A stretch of DNA of 64,000 nucleotides from Tomocerus qinae (GCA_020055645.1 CM034548.1:21204001-21268000), one strand, 5' to 3'; shown: positions 11,990 through 23,239, counted from the first letter of the stretch. A program made the numbers and translations. The notes: generated from the sequence alone by a model not told the origin.

Positions 11990-14155
11990 GTTTAAGAAAG
12001 CCTTATCCAAAACAAATTTTAATGGTGCGATCCAGTGACTTTCCTGTTTTTAGTTTTTCGTAAAGTATTATAAATAGACCATAACTGTAGTGAAGTAAGT
12101 ACCTACTTGTTGTGTATTTTGACCAGAATTGATAAATCTTTTACAATCTTAACTATATTATGTAGCACTAATTAGTACTTTTTGTTAAAATTAAATGGTA
12201 TATAGTAATAAATGTGTAAATAGTAATAAAGTCCCGTAATTATAATTGGAATTATTTTTTTAAACAAAAAAAAACTGTTATTTTGCTCTAGGATTTTTAA
12301 TGCTGGTTATTTTGTATTCATCTAATCTTTTAATTAGGTATCTATAATATCTTTATTATTTTAGATCTATTGTTAACAGTTTTAGGCTGCGTTAAACCGG
12401 TACCATATTAAAGAGGCACTCAAATTTTGAGACCTAATTTTAAGAAACCCGTTTTTAGTAATTTTTTGCAAAATAATTGTTAAAATTTGAACACTGTGTT
12501 ACTTAGTAAATAAACTCATGGAAAAATGCAAGTTTAAAGTTAAATTCACTCTCTTAACACTTAATAATACATACCTAATTGTTCATTGACGTGTCTAAAT
12601 TGTTTGGTATATTCTTAGATAATAATAAATGGTCACTTGGTCAAATTGGAGTATAGTAATCATTTAATACTTTTATGAATTTGTGGGTAGAAGTAGTAAC
12701 CCTAGTAGCTACCAGTACTACTATTGAATTTCAAAAGATTTTCGCGTCAACATTCTTCGATTCAACTTCGAAATAAGGTAGTATTAACCCAGACGGTCGT
12801 TGTAATAATAATATAGAGATGCCCTGATTGTATTAAGCAAACTCACTTTATTCGATTTTACTACACTGCACACTGCACCTAAATCCTGTTCTGTTTACTA
12901 AGATTTAAACATTTGAGTTTGAAGTAAGAGGGGCTTTGAGAACGACCGTTACATTTGCATTTTACCTTACTTGTCTCATTGTCTATTCATGTGTTCTGGT
13001 CATTCAGAATCTCGGACACTTCCTTTAAATGTTTGTCCTCTATTTACCATCGTTTATCATAAATAACAAACCACATTATCAAACAAGAAAACTCAATGCT
13101 TTTGCCACGTTTATTGGCTAGATCCATAAATACTTAGAAGAGTAGTTTTAAGAAATCCAGCCCATTGGTTAATTAAACCTAAAACGCCTGAAAGCATAAT
13201 ATCACCTAAACTACTCCGCAACTGCAGTATGGCACATTAAAAATTACTCATGGGAGTTTGCATGTATAAGCAATATAATGCCATTTTACTATAGGCTAAT
13301 AAATTGAAAATCGACAAGAAGAGTAGCTCAAGAGGTTGGGATTTCACACTCCAGTCTACAAGGCAATCTCTCTTCCAAAACCAAATCAAAAGTCATTTTT
13401 GGTTATACTAAATGGTCTTCTCATTGGGCCTTACTTTTTTAAATAAAATTGTAAATGAAGACTGAGATGAGCGATTGGCTTTATGCATTGCAACTGAAGG
13501 ACAACTTATTGAGCACCTTTAGTTAACAAAAAGTTTGATATTCCTTACACATGCAAACTCCTATGAGTACTTTTTAATTTCCATACTGTACTTTCCATTA
13601 CATTTATAGCTCCAAAGTAACATTTCAAGCTTCTACTCTACTACTTTTATTCGCCTTTGTTTCACCATGAATTACTTTTACAGTACAAATGCAATAAGGA
13701 GTAGGCAGTTCCATTAATTTGAATTTAAAGGTCCTATATAAATCTAAAAGCATGATTCACTTTATATTATAGATAAACGTTCATTCATGCACTTTTGTAC
13801 ACACCCCTTGTCTATATAGGTTTCCCATATATGGTGACCGGTCACTAAATTAACCTGAATACGTATTGAAATGACTCCAATACCTGTCTGTGTTATCCTG
13901 GAATTGTGGGAATGTCTATTCTATTATACAAACAAGTAAGGTTACCCGTCCTACGGACGGGGTTAATAACAGGGTGCTTGAAATTTCAAAAAAATGAAGA
14001 TTTTTTTTAAATTTGAAAACTAATTAAAAACAAACTTCAAAAATTTATTATTTACAAAAATGTTTTAAATTTTTCTTTTAATTTTTAAATACCAAACCCT
14101 TAAACTTAGAAATTTAACTCCATACCCGTGCGTTTACTAAGTTTAGAAATTTGGA
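11990..14155. other. intergenic DNA
   Basis: No coding exon supported. Contents seen: an inverted repeat at 13224-13590 (listed separately), and a short perfect hairpin at about 13946-13964 (cccgtcc-tac-ggacggg) just before the minisatellite region. The rest is AT-rich and unremarkable. Confidence 0.5.
13224..13590. repeat. inverted-repeat element, about 47-bp arms
   Basis: Left arm 13224-13270 includes gcagtatgg and gggagtttgcatgtataag. Right arm 13543-13590 is its imperfect reverse complement (cttacacatgcaaactcc and ccatactgt). The arms enclose about 270 bp without similarity to each other. The structure resembles a non-autonomous DNA transposon, but no target-site duplication was found, so the class is undetermined. 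Confidence 0.6.
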
Positions 14156-14575
14156 TTGAAGTCTCCCACCCAGGCTACACAATTTAAGAATATGAGTTGG
14201 AAATCTCCCACTTATTCTACACCTTTCAGGAATAAGAGTTGGAAATCTCCCACTTATGCTACACCTTTCAGGAATATGAGTTGGAAATTTTCCACTTATG
14301 CTACACCTTTTAGGAATATGAATTGGAAGTCTCCCACTTATGCTACACCTTTTAAGAATATGAGTTGGAAGTCTCCAACTCATGCTACACCTTTTAGGAA
14401 TATGAGTTGGAAGTCTCCCACTTATGCTACACCAGTTAGGAATATGAGTTGGAAGTCTCCCACTTATGCTACACCAGTTAGGAATATGAGTTGGAAGTCT
14501 CCCACTTATGCTACACCAGTTAGGAATATGAGTTGGAAGTCTCCCACTTATGCTACACCTTTTATGAATATGGTC
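14156..14575. repeat. 42-bp minisatellite, about 10 units, open in frame on both strands
   Basis: The unit reads aatatgagttggaagtctcc followed by cacttatgctacacc and a variable ttta/agtta-gg end, 42 bp in all. The plus strand is open from 14156 to 14590 and would encode a 14-residue repeat NMSWKSPTYATPFR. The minus strand is open too. The three central units with CCAGTTAGG are identical, showing recent expansion. With no splice context, no signal peptide and openness on both strands, I treat it as a non-coding minisatellite. A secreted or structural repeat protein cannot be excluded. Confidence 0.9.
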
Positions 14576-14611
14576 AAGCCGAGAATATAATATTATTTAT
14601 TTTCGTTTGCG

Positions 14612-14677
14612 TGTTGAGAGCCTGGATTTGTTTGTAACATTCCGACGCCACTGAGCCAAATTCAGGCTCTCAAATAA
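14612..14677. repeat. hairpin with 15-16 bp stem
   Basis: ttgagagcctggattt at about 14612 pairs with aaattcaggctctcaa at about 14662, leaving a loop of about 33 bp. Read on the minus strand, the loop contains TTGGCTCAGTGGCG, which resembles a tRNA A box. No B box was found, so a SINE call is not supported. Confidence 0.5.
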
Positions 14678-15218
14678 TAACACACCAAACTTATAAAGAA
14701 GGATGCCCATAATATTGTAGTGTGACTCGTCTGTCTATCTCTGACTGAATTTGCATTTTTCTGTCAAAACGTGATAGTGACTGCATGGCTACTTGAGCTA
14801 CTACTAAGATATCTTCACTGTGATAATAAGCAAAAATGACAGTCACCTAGAAACGACGCCAAGCCGAAGAAAAACTTTCTACTTTCTAAGTCACAGTCAA
14901 ACAAACTCTTATTCTTTGTTCACCAATAAATTAGTGCTGATTAAATCACTGTGGAAAAGATCAATGAATAAAAAATAAGGGATCTCAATAATTGGGTAAG
15001 GACTACTGATTCAAACTTTATAACTCCTAAGAACGTTGTATGAAATTTTGAAACTTTTAATAGTCTTAAAGTGGCATTTATTAATTAATATCTACTTTTC
15101 AGTTATTTGTGCACTTTTATACTGCTTTCCGTTTTTGTGTCTGTGGTGCAAAACCTTCGCAAGCACGCGTTATAGTATCAGCCTACGATTTTTATTATCT
15201 TGGGACTTTGGTGGTAGT

Positions 15219-16558
15219 ATGGAAATCGCCAATATATTTCGTCGAACTTACTTTAAGACATGGCTTTCCCCCTTGTATGCGTCAATCACGCCTCAATTTC
15301 TTCAAAGAAATCAGGAAACTCCTACTTGCAATGGACCTGAAGTACATCTCTTCCACGAGAAGATTATATCGAATCAAGAGAAATCTCTTTTCCAGTTGGC
15401 ACAAGAACTTTCAGATTGGCTTAATGAAATTTTACGTTAGTTTCATATATATATTAATATTAGTATTCGAATTTGTAATTTTAATCAATATTCTCTTATT
15501 TAGTAGAAATTCCGGGCGCTGGTTTAGATACCACTAATCTCGTAGAAAATTTGAAATCCGGAGTTATCCTTTGTAAATTAGCACGACTGATTGAAGAGAA
15601 GGCTGCTCTTTTAGGCGATGATGAGGTAGATATCAATTGCTCCTTTGCATCAATTATTTAACCATTTAAAATATAATTATATTATTAATCTAAGTTTGTA
15701 CATGTTAATTTAATGTTTTAAAGTTGCGGCCGAGAATTCGTGGAAGGATTTGGCCTGATGCGCGTCCTGGTTCGTTTTTTGCCAGAGATAATATAGCTAT
15801 TTTCATTACATTTTGCGAAGATATGGGAATCCATTCGAGTCTACAATTTGAAACAAATGATTTAGGCAAGTGTTTTGTATCCGATGAACTAAATTTATTT
15901 TTCCATACAACCTTCGTTTTAGTAATCTTAAAATTTACAGTTGGCCATGGAGAAGTTCGCAGTGTACTGATTTGTCTAATGGAAGTTAATAAACTGGCTG
16001 TCAAATACTATGGAATCAATAAGCCTGGTCAAGTGACTCGCAAAAGACGTATGGAAGGGAACGGAAAGCAAGACAAACGTGACGATTTCATTCATGAGGA
16101 AAATTTTAACGAGGAAAATTGTTCCAGTGAGGAATATGACGAAAATTGTGACAAACTTCTTGCTATTCAAATAAATTCTAATGTAGCTACCGAAAATGAC
16201 CTTCCAGATGGTTCTCTGGAATTCGGTTATCCAGGAAAAAATGAACAGACGAATGCCAAAGTAAGCTAATATCATATAAAAAAGAAACAATCTTCTTTCG
16301 TAATGCATTATCATTTATTCAACTTGGGATTATGAAAGGAAATTTATCACTAAATCTACATATGTGTATTTTTAATTTTCTCAGGAAGGAGTATGCACCC
16401 AATTTTCGGCAAACGACAGAACTGAAGTACATCCAAACTTTCAATATTCTAATAATCTACGCTTTAATGTCAATAACGCTTTCCCAGTATTTATTAAATA
16501 CATTGTCCCACCCTTAGTAGTTTACTTTCTTATTGCGAAAAGACGAAATGTCTTGTAA
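15219..16558 (+). CDS. GAS2-like calponin-homology protein with hydrophobic C-terminal tail, no GAR domain
   Basis: Five exons: 15219-15435, 15504-15625, 15724-15865, 15941-16260 and 16385-16558, totalling 975 nt (324 aa). The calponin-homology domain spans about residues 50-195: LAQELSDWLNEIL, LVENLKSGVILCKLARLIEE, GSFFARDNIAIFITFCEDMG, and VGHGEVRSVLICLMEVNKLA. GSFFARDN and the following motif are the GAS2/GAS2L signature. GAS2 proteins cross-link actin and microtubules, the latter through a C-terminal GAR domain. No GAR zinc-binding cysteine cluster is present. The C-terminal half is acidic and ends in FPVFIKYIVPPLVVYFLIA followed by KRR, which looks like a tail anchor. Intron 3 (15866-15940) is a GC-AG intron of 75 bp. 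The start ATG at 15219 is the nearest one upstream; a further 5' exon is possible. Poly(A) candidate AATAAA is at 16805-16810. Confidence 0.83.
15866..15940 (+). other. GC-AG intron in the GAS2-like gene
   Basis: The exon ends TTAG and the intron begins GCAAGT, exactly the consensus of GC-AG donors, and ends TTTACAG. Splicing gives codons DLVGHGEV, matching GAS2 DLVLHK-type sequence. The intron is 75 bp and open in frame, so retention would insert 25 residues into the CH domain without a stop. Confidence 0.8.
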
Positions 16559-17850
16559 GCTCCTTTTTTATACCGTCGTATTTATTATTGACAACAGGCA
16601 GTCTCGTCATATGTTTTTGAAAAATTAATGCAATTTTAATATTTTCTAGTCCCAACCATGTGTTTTATAACTAAAACTTTCAACGTGAAACATAAAATAC
16701 AGAACATTATAATACAATAATTAAGAAAATGTTAGTGAAGAAAGTTTAGATGAGAGGTGAAATATACAGCGCTTTTTGGCACTTATGTTAATGGATTGTC
16801 TACTAATAAATGTAAACAAGCGCAAAAAAAATTATTTTAGTTAATACTTATATAACTCTACACTACTCGACACTTCTGAAAAATTAGAAAAGATTTTTAC
16901 TAATCTTCATGTTCTAGTCTTACAGAACATAATTTTAAAATTGTAAACTGTGTAACTGTGTAAACTATGTGTTTTAGTACAATTTTTTTTTTGAAGAAAG
17001 CTAAATATTAAATACAAGAAAAATCACCAATTTACTCTTACGTTGAAAATGTTATTTAATTAAACCTCCCTTACATAATATTATAGTCGTTCCGCAGACT
17101 ATTGAAATCTATGGGCCAGTTTGACAGGGAACCGAACCAGATGTCATAGAATCTTGAGATTTTTTGTAATTGTCACAATGCGTTTCTCTGCTTACATTTT
17201 TAAATGGAGTATATTTGACAGTCATTTATGGGAGGAAAACAATTTTACAAACAAAAATCATCGCTCTATATACTCTTTCTGAAGCCTAGGTTATGTACAG
17301 ATGATTAAAGTGCCAGTGCCAGGCTGCTAGGGTTTGGAACGAAAGCTTTCCTGTTCCCGAATGAGGGAGGGCATTTTCTATGTATTCAACCAGCTAAACT
17401 ACTAAATAGAAGCTGTATGCTTTTTCGCGCAAACTTTACACAACTACAAGCCAAGCCTTAATTCTTCGTTACTCTAGGATCAGAAAAACGAAGACTCTTG
17501 CTATTTGTATTAACACTGTGCTGAAATAATTTGCTTTGATTGAGGATCTATTTTAGTTTTGTACCGTAAAAGTCAACTGTGGCTTATAGTCGTCTTCCTT
17601 AAGTATGCATAGGACTGCAAGATGTGAAATGACAGTGTTTTAAATTCTATTTTAAAAGTTTTTAAAATGCAATAACTCAATAACCTGTTTCAGTGTAGTT
17701 GTAAGTATACAGTAAGTACGCAATTAAATTTTCAAAAGATAGTATTTATTCCATATAAATTTTCATAAAATTATTACTCGTATTTAACCATTTTTGATAA
17801 TCTGTAATCTGTATTTAATTAATTGGGCTGAGGGAATGTAAGTTTAAGGT
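16559..17850. other. intergenic between convergent GAS2-like and RINT1 genes
   Basis: Contains the 3' ends of both convergent transcripts: AATAAA on the plus strand at 16805-16810 (GAS2-like), and TTTATT at 17745-17750, which is AATAAA for RINT1 on the minus strand, about 100 bp past its stop. No other feature was seen. Confidence 0.6.
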
Positions 17851-20800
17851 CTACCGAAATGCGAGATCTGTTCGAGACTTGAGTAACTTAATTACATCTG
17901 TAGCACAAAGAGAAAGGTCTAGCTCAGCTAAGGCCATAGCATGTGTGTCGAAACTAACACCTGAATCAGAAAGAGTATCATGTAGTAACATTGCTTCTCC
18001 GGCTGGTAAGTTCCACACTTTGATAGTACACCCCATGTTTCTAAAGAAAATGGATGTGTCGATTGGGGATCCCAATAGCATAGTAAATATGGCATCAAAG
18101 TCGTTAGTTATCTGTTTGATGGCATCTGGAGAAAATCTCTTGTTTTTAACCAACTCTTCCATGATCATCTGCAAACAAATAATTTCCTTGTTGAGTCGGG
18201 TACTACACAGGATATTTAATTAGGAATTCATTATATCAACATACTTCATCAAATTCGATAAGAACTCGTTTCAACCATTTTTCAGCCAATGCGCTATCCA
18301 TCCCACCATAAACAGCTGTTTTCACTTTTTGAAGCATTGGAATCACGGACATGAGTTCAGGACTCAAGGAGCCATTTTGACCTAAATACATATGCCACTT
18401 GACGGTTGCGTAACCTCTTCGGATTTCGTCTCTCAAATCAATCATTATAGCACGAGCCCATCTTTTAAGAATTTCTTCTCCAAGACATTCGTATAATTCG
18501 TGAACTTCAGAGAAGAGTCCTTGGTTTGGAGAACCTATATTAGCACCGTTCTCATCTGGATCTCCATTGCCATTCATAAAATCACCTGAATAATGAGCAT
18601 TTTAAGATGAAGCATTGCAATTATAATAAACAAGGTACACAAAGTATATAAAAGGACACAGAAACTAACTTTCTATATCATCAAATCCAAGTTTCGCCAT
18701 TTTTAACTGAGTGGTCTTCATATGAGCTATGAAGAGTGACAAGGAAGTAAAAAACTGAAAATCAGAAAAGGCATCATTATATAAGCACCAAGCATCTACG
18801 AATAGAATTACCAAAGGAACCACACATTAAGGACATGTAAAATTTACAGGAAGCTCTTCCCAATTTTCAATAGTACATTGGACGTAGGCAATAGTGTCAG
18901 CAATTGTGTAGTCAATTCTTTCTTCTACAGGCGTTTGATTAGATGACACACTCAATGTCTGCCAAATTTGAAGGCATCGTATTCGGAAGTGATCCAATAG
19001 CTCAACTAACAGTTTTAAAAATTGAATTTTCTGTCCTGGTTGCTCTAAATGGGCAAATCTGTTTATCACGAAACGGCAAATAGCAATGAACAAATCTAAA
19101 ATTTCAGCTGGTCCAGGAATCACAGATCTGTTCCAAGCTGAAGGAGATTTGAATATCTCATCCAACTTTTCCATACAGGCTAAAGAAAAAATTATTGTTT
19201 TGAAAATGTTCCATACATGTATGCATACATTCATATTTTTATATTGAAACAAAACATTAAAAATAATTTTAAACTAACCCATTTTTTCAATAGCAAGCCA
19301 TTGCTTGAAAACCTTTGGCTGAGAAAAGAGAGTACTCACTATTGGAGGAATATAAACATCTTTGTCGGCGATATCATTACCTAAGAATTCTACAATTTCG
19401 TTTTCATAGGCTATTGATTCCTCTAAAATTTTGGAAAATATGACATCATCAACGCCAGTTTTGAGCTGGGAGTCAGCTTTCAGGACAATCATTTCTGATA
19501 GAGAACGAACAAAATCAACAACACTGGATAATTTAATCTCGTCCACAGACAAAGGTTCAAGATGGGTTCTAATAAAAGGAACTAAATCCCGGAGCCAAGT
19601 CTTCACTTGTGAAAAGTACCACTCTGGTCGTGATCCATCTCCAGTGGCTTTGGAACCGAAGAAATGAAATCCAAATCTCTTTTTCAAAGGAGCTACCATA
19701 ATCTATTTACCAATTTCAATTCAGTTATACCGCTCTAATTTTATATCATCAAAAATATTCAAAAACATTGTTTGAATAATAAAACATTATACTACGAAAA
19801 ATTACCTGGACGGGAATTACCCCTTCTGTAAAATCCATGACTATCTTTGGTTTCTGCTGTTTGGTGCTATTGTCTTGTTCTGGTGTTAAGCTTGAGCTAC
19901 TTAATCTGATCAGGTTTCGTATTGTGCGATGAAACTTTTCATGAGTTTCCAATGTTGGGGTAGCTGTTTTTATACTGAGTGGCCATCCAAAAGCAATTAG
20001 TAATTCTTCAAAATCCCTACAAAATATTTTGACTATATATAATTCAATGTGAAATTTATTTATGATAAATGCATTGAAAATGTTTGTACATTAATAATAT
20101 AATAATAGATAATTAAAACCAACATTATTTTATTTACAATCAATAAATATATTACTTGGTAAGTTTCGCTCTAAGCTGCACTTCCCAATGTGAGATGGTT
20201 GACAAGTAATAAGTTTTCAGATTTCCGCATTCTGTAGAGAGCAGAGGAGTTTTCATTAGAGTCTGTAAGTTGCAGAAAAGGTCAATAGCCTCCGAATCCA
20301 AGCCTAAAGGAATTATGACAAATATTATTTTAAACATTATCAACTTTGGCAGTAACTATAAATATATATTTGTAAACACGATTTCAAAAGTTTTAATACG
20401 AAAACCTGTTTCTAAATTAGCCTCCATTTGCTCTGATGTGGTTCTAATAAAATCACACACTTTCAAATACGAAGAAGCCTTTTCTAATTGTGAAATTTGA
20501 CTGATGTTTTCATAAAATTGGACATTTTCCATCCGAGAAGGTAGCTTTTCTTTCTTGTATTTGTTAACTTTGGTTTTTAAAGAGTTGAATTGCACAACTA
20601 ATGCATCAACATTATCCTTGCATACCGAAATCCGTTCACGTATACCAGCTTGAGTCACATCTTGGAGTTCTCTTTTCTGCAGGTCAAATATATATTATAA
20701 TAGTTAATTGAGGATGATTATTTAAACAATTATTTTTTGTCATCTTAGAGCAGACAATATATTATTTTCACCTGTACTATCAGCTGTTCTCTTCGGCTGC

Positions 20801-20918
20801 ACTGTTGAGCAAGCACCTGGGAAAGATATAAGCAATCCAATGTCTTGTCTTCGGCATGTTTATCAATGTTTTTCCATATATCTTTTGCAATAGACCGGTT
20901 TTTAACAGAATCAGACAT
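17851..20918 (-). CDS. RINT1: RINT1 (RAD50-interacting protein 1 / TIP20 family)
   Basis: Nine coding exons on the minus strand: 20918-20772, 20676-20406, 20303-20156, 20016-19806, 19702-19279, 19179-18848, 18754-18670, 18585-18245 and 18168-17851. They total 2277 nt (758 aa; human RINT1 is about 790). Phases are consistent throughout and all introns are GT-AG. Residues 50-140 are rich in Lys/Glu/Gln and predicted coiled coil, as in the family. The TIP20/RINT1 domain is recognised by PLKKRFGFHFFGSK, then RPEWYFSQVKTWLRD, FKQWLAIEKM and a C-terminal tail like that of the family. RINT1 with ZW10 and NAG forms the NRZ tether for Golgi-to-ER vesicles at the ER and takes part in the G2/M checkpoint. 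It converges on the GAS2-like gene. Its 5' end lies about 600 bp from the duplicated PHF7-like fragment. Confidence 0.95.
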
Positions 20919-21509
20919 CTTTAGGGAAAATATAATTGTATTTCTTCATTCGTTCTCCGTACAACGTAGGATATTCTCAAGATTATATTATGTAGATTTT
21001 TGGAACTACCAACTGACTGTCAGAAATGAAAACAAAAGACACCAGAGCATGACTACAATTTAATATAAAGATAGGGTTCAGAGTGCAGAATACAGACAGA
21101 TTGCAGACAGAAAACAATGAAAATATGTCAATCGGGAAATATTATTACACGTGCATGAATGAATGAGTGAATTATAAAATTAGAAATTGCTTAGTTTCTA
21201 GTATATCACATCTGACTTACGGATGTCTTTTAATCCCCTATCATGTTGCCATGTCGCTACTTTTATAATTAATGAAGACACTATTTTATTACCTATTTCT
21301 TACAAATTGATTAATGATTAAGTCAAAAGTATTAAGTATGAATGAAAGAATTTCTCACCCTTTTACAAGATGTTAACTTCAACTGGTGAGAAAATTTCAT
21401 TTGAATTTCGTCACACAATTTCTTCGTTCTTTTCAAAGCACAAGAAATAGCCCACCTCCCTATAGTAATGTAACGGTGCGGCCGTGCGGCCAGAGTATGA
21501 CGATCAACG
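20919..21509. other. RINT1 5' flank
   Basis: Holds the minus-strand 5' UTR and promoter of RINT1 and a GC-rich direct repeat gtgcggcc-gtgcggcc at about 21477-21492, just before the duplicated segment. No exon was identified. Confidence 0.45.
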
Positions 21510-21833
21510 ATGCGGAAAACGCTGACTTATAATGATAATCAAAGTCTGTCGGGTAGCCAGTCGCATAAAAATTTTGATCTAACACTCCCCTCTTCTAGAC
21601 AGCCGTCTACAGCACCAGAGGAATCTACTCTTGGTCGGATCCACAATTCACTATCTTTGGCAACCCTATCCCCGTTAGCTACGAGTCACTCCGGTCAGAA
21701 CCAATGCTTGGAGGACGACGTAGCAGCTTCTCTCCCTAATCAATTAATCCTAAGGAAACTGATAGCGGAGACGGCGGATCTACCATCAATTATTGAAGAG
21801 AGAGAAGACTTGGGCAAATGTGAGATTAACTGA
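21510..21833 (+). pseudogene. partial copy of the PHF7-like gene's last exon, open reading frame 107 aa
   Basis: From codon 5 on, this frame repeats the last 103 residues of the PHF7-like protein (LTYNDNQSLSGSQSHKNF to the DLGKCEIN end), sharing the stop codon. It has a new ATG and three codons (MRKT) supplied by flanking DNA. Substitutions include Arg to Thr before LPSSRQPS, Pro to Thr in QPSPAPEE, and silent changes. The frame is intact. The PHD fingers are missing, so it cannot replace the parent. Whether it is transcribed is unknown. I class it as a gene fragment rather than a gene. Confidence 0.8.
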
Positions 21834-22510
21834 ATTCTTTTTATTTTCATGACTGGGGTACAATTTAATAAAATATTTCATAATAATACATATAGTAATT
21901 TAAGCTATAAATGGAACACTTCGAATGAATGGAAAAACATTCCATGCTCTGATACTCTTACTATTTACTAGTTCAGTTAAGCGAACCAAATCAAATCGAT
22001 ATCCGAAAGTTTAGTTAAGCTAGTACTTCCTGAAATATCCCAATATTATCGAATATTGACTAAGCTAAAAAGTCAAACGCGATAATCAGAACATATTCCC
22101 AAAAATAAATTTAAATTTGATCCGAACAGAACATTTTGTAACATTTAATCATAATAAACAACTAAATTAAGCAAAAAAATCTTGGCTCGGTGAACCTGAA
22201 CTAGCGAGTAGCAAGTGTCCTTTTAGATGAACTTCATGAATATGCTTAACTAGACGTTGTTTAACTTATTACGTGTATCAATGCATAATAATACATATCA
22301 TAAGTTAAGTAACTGTGGAAAAAGGTCTACATGAAGCCGAAAATCCGGCATCATTTAGTCAAGTATACGGTAGCAATAGAAGAATAAATCTTTTAAATTT
22401 TAAAAATAAATACATAAATGTTTTAAATAAGTTTTACACTTTGAAACAAAATACACAAACTTTGAAATAAAATACATGTCATACCCCATAATAATTTACT
22501 GTAATTGTAC
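21520..22510 (+). repeat. duplicated segment, second copy of 10918-11985
   Basis: Direct-orientation copy beginning at cgctgacttataatg and extending through the shared 3' flank to about the cataataatttact motif (22486-22500). Offset at the left junction is 10,602 bp. Identity is very high (a few differences per hundred bases) except at the right end, where the parent has the 63-bp tandem unit and this copy has a shorter AT-rich stretch. No poly(A) run ends the copy, arguing for DNA-level duplication over retroposition. Confidence 0.92.
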
Positions 22511-22529
22511 ATGCAAGTTGAAGGTTAGG

Positions 22530-23037
22530 TTACATCGACGGTCGGGGTGTACGTCTATGGACGTCGTCCGCTTTGAGATTTGGAAGCGACCTAGATCTTA
22601 GTTGCGGCGGTAGTCTCACTCGATCTTTGTTACTTGAAGTTGGTACACTTTGTGATCGAACCAAGCGAGGAGTCGGCATTCTACAAAAATAAAAAATAAA
22701 TATACATTAGCAAATATTTCGAAACTGCAGACTGGATTATAAATTAGTTTGTGAATTTATATTGCAATGGCGGACAAACTAACCCCGCGGAGGCTGGAGG
22801 AGATGATCCTAACGATGCTGATGCTGGAACTACTGGTGTTCTGTAGAAATAAAAAATAAAATATGGATATTAGCAAAATCTGCTTCATTGATATAAATTA
22901 AATTATGAATTAAAAACTAACGATTGGATTATTATACATCAACAACTAACATCGTCACACAATTTTGCTTTCATTAAATGGACAAGTGAAATAAATATTT
23001 ACCCTTTTGCTTTCCGCTCATCTTGGTTAGAAGACAT
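22530..23037 (-). CDS. small unrecognised gene, 80-aa Ser/Pro/Arg-rich protein, three coding exons
   Basis: Exons on the minus strand are 23037-23003, 22840-22784 and 22680-22530 including the stop. Each individual frame is too short for ordinary ORF calling. ATG is followed by SSNQDERKAKG; the donor is GG|GTAAAT (phase 2). Exon 2 (57 bp) reads TPVVPASASLGSSPPASAG, with acceptor TTCTACAG and donor GG|GTTAGT. Exon 3 begins MPTPRLVRSQSVPTS and holds RSRSLPNL, ending RTPRPSM. All phases join without a stop. The basic Ser/Pro motifs RSQSVP and RSRSLP resemble 14-3-3 or kinase target sites, but no family is recognised. A 5' UTR exon may end at 23165 (GCG|GTAAAT), joining acceptor CCCAG at 23054. 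The stop lies about 20-30 bp from the end of the duplicated PHF7-like segment, so its 3' UTR would run antisense into that copy. Confidence 0.68.
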
Positions 23038-23239
23038 TTTGTGTCGTTTATACCTGGGAGAAGTAAATGAGAATTAGTAATGTCCCCGTCACTAGTTAAA
23101 AGTACAAATCGGATTAACAAGTTTACAGTTTTAGCCGAAGGATAATGATAACTTTTTTATTTACCGCTTCAAGTTTAGCTGGGACTGGGAGATAGGAATT
23201 TGAATGAAAAGATTTTGGTGCTGGTGAATTGAAGAAACA

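Noticed and set aside
14612..14677. tRNA-derived SINE or tRNA gene
   Set aside because: Only an A-box-like string is present; no B box, no cloverleaf and no 3' tail.
15036..15218. Hydrophobic N-terminal extension of the GAS2-like protein
   Set aside because: The frame is open but has no resemblance to GAS2 N-termini; the ATG at 15219 is a better start, though an upstream exon is not excluded.
15867..15940. Treating 15724-16269 as one uninterrupted exon
   Set aside because: The 25 intervening residues break the CH domain, while GC-AG splicing restores the family sequence exactly.
21510..22510. Processed retrocopy of the PHF7-like mRNA
   Set aside because: The copied part has no intron to lose, no terminal A tract and no target duplication was found; DNA duplication is simpler.
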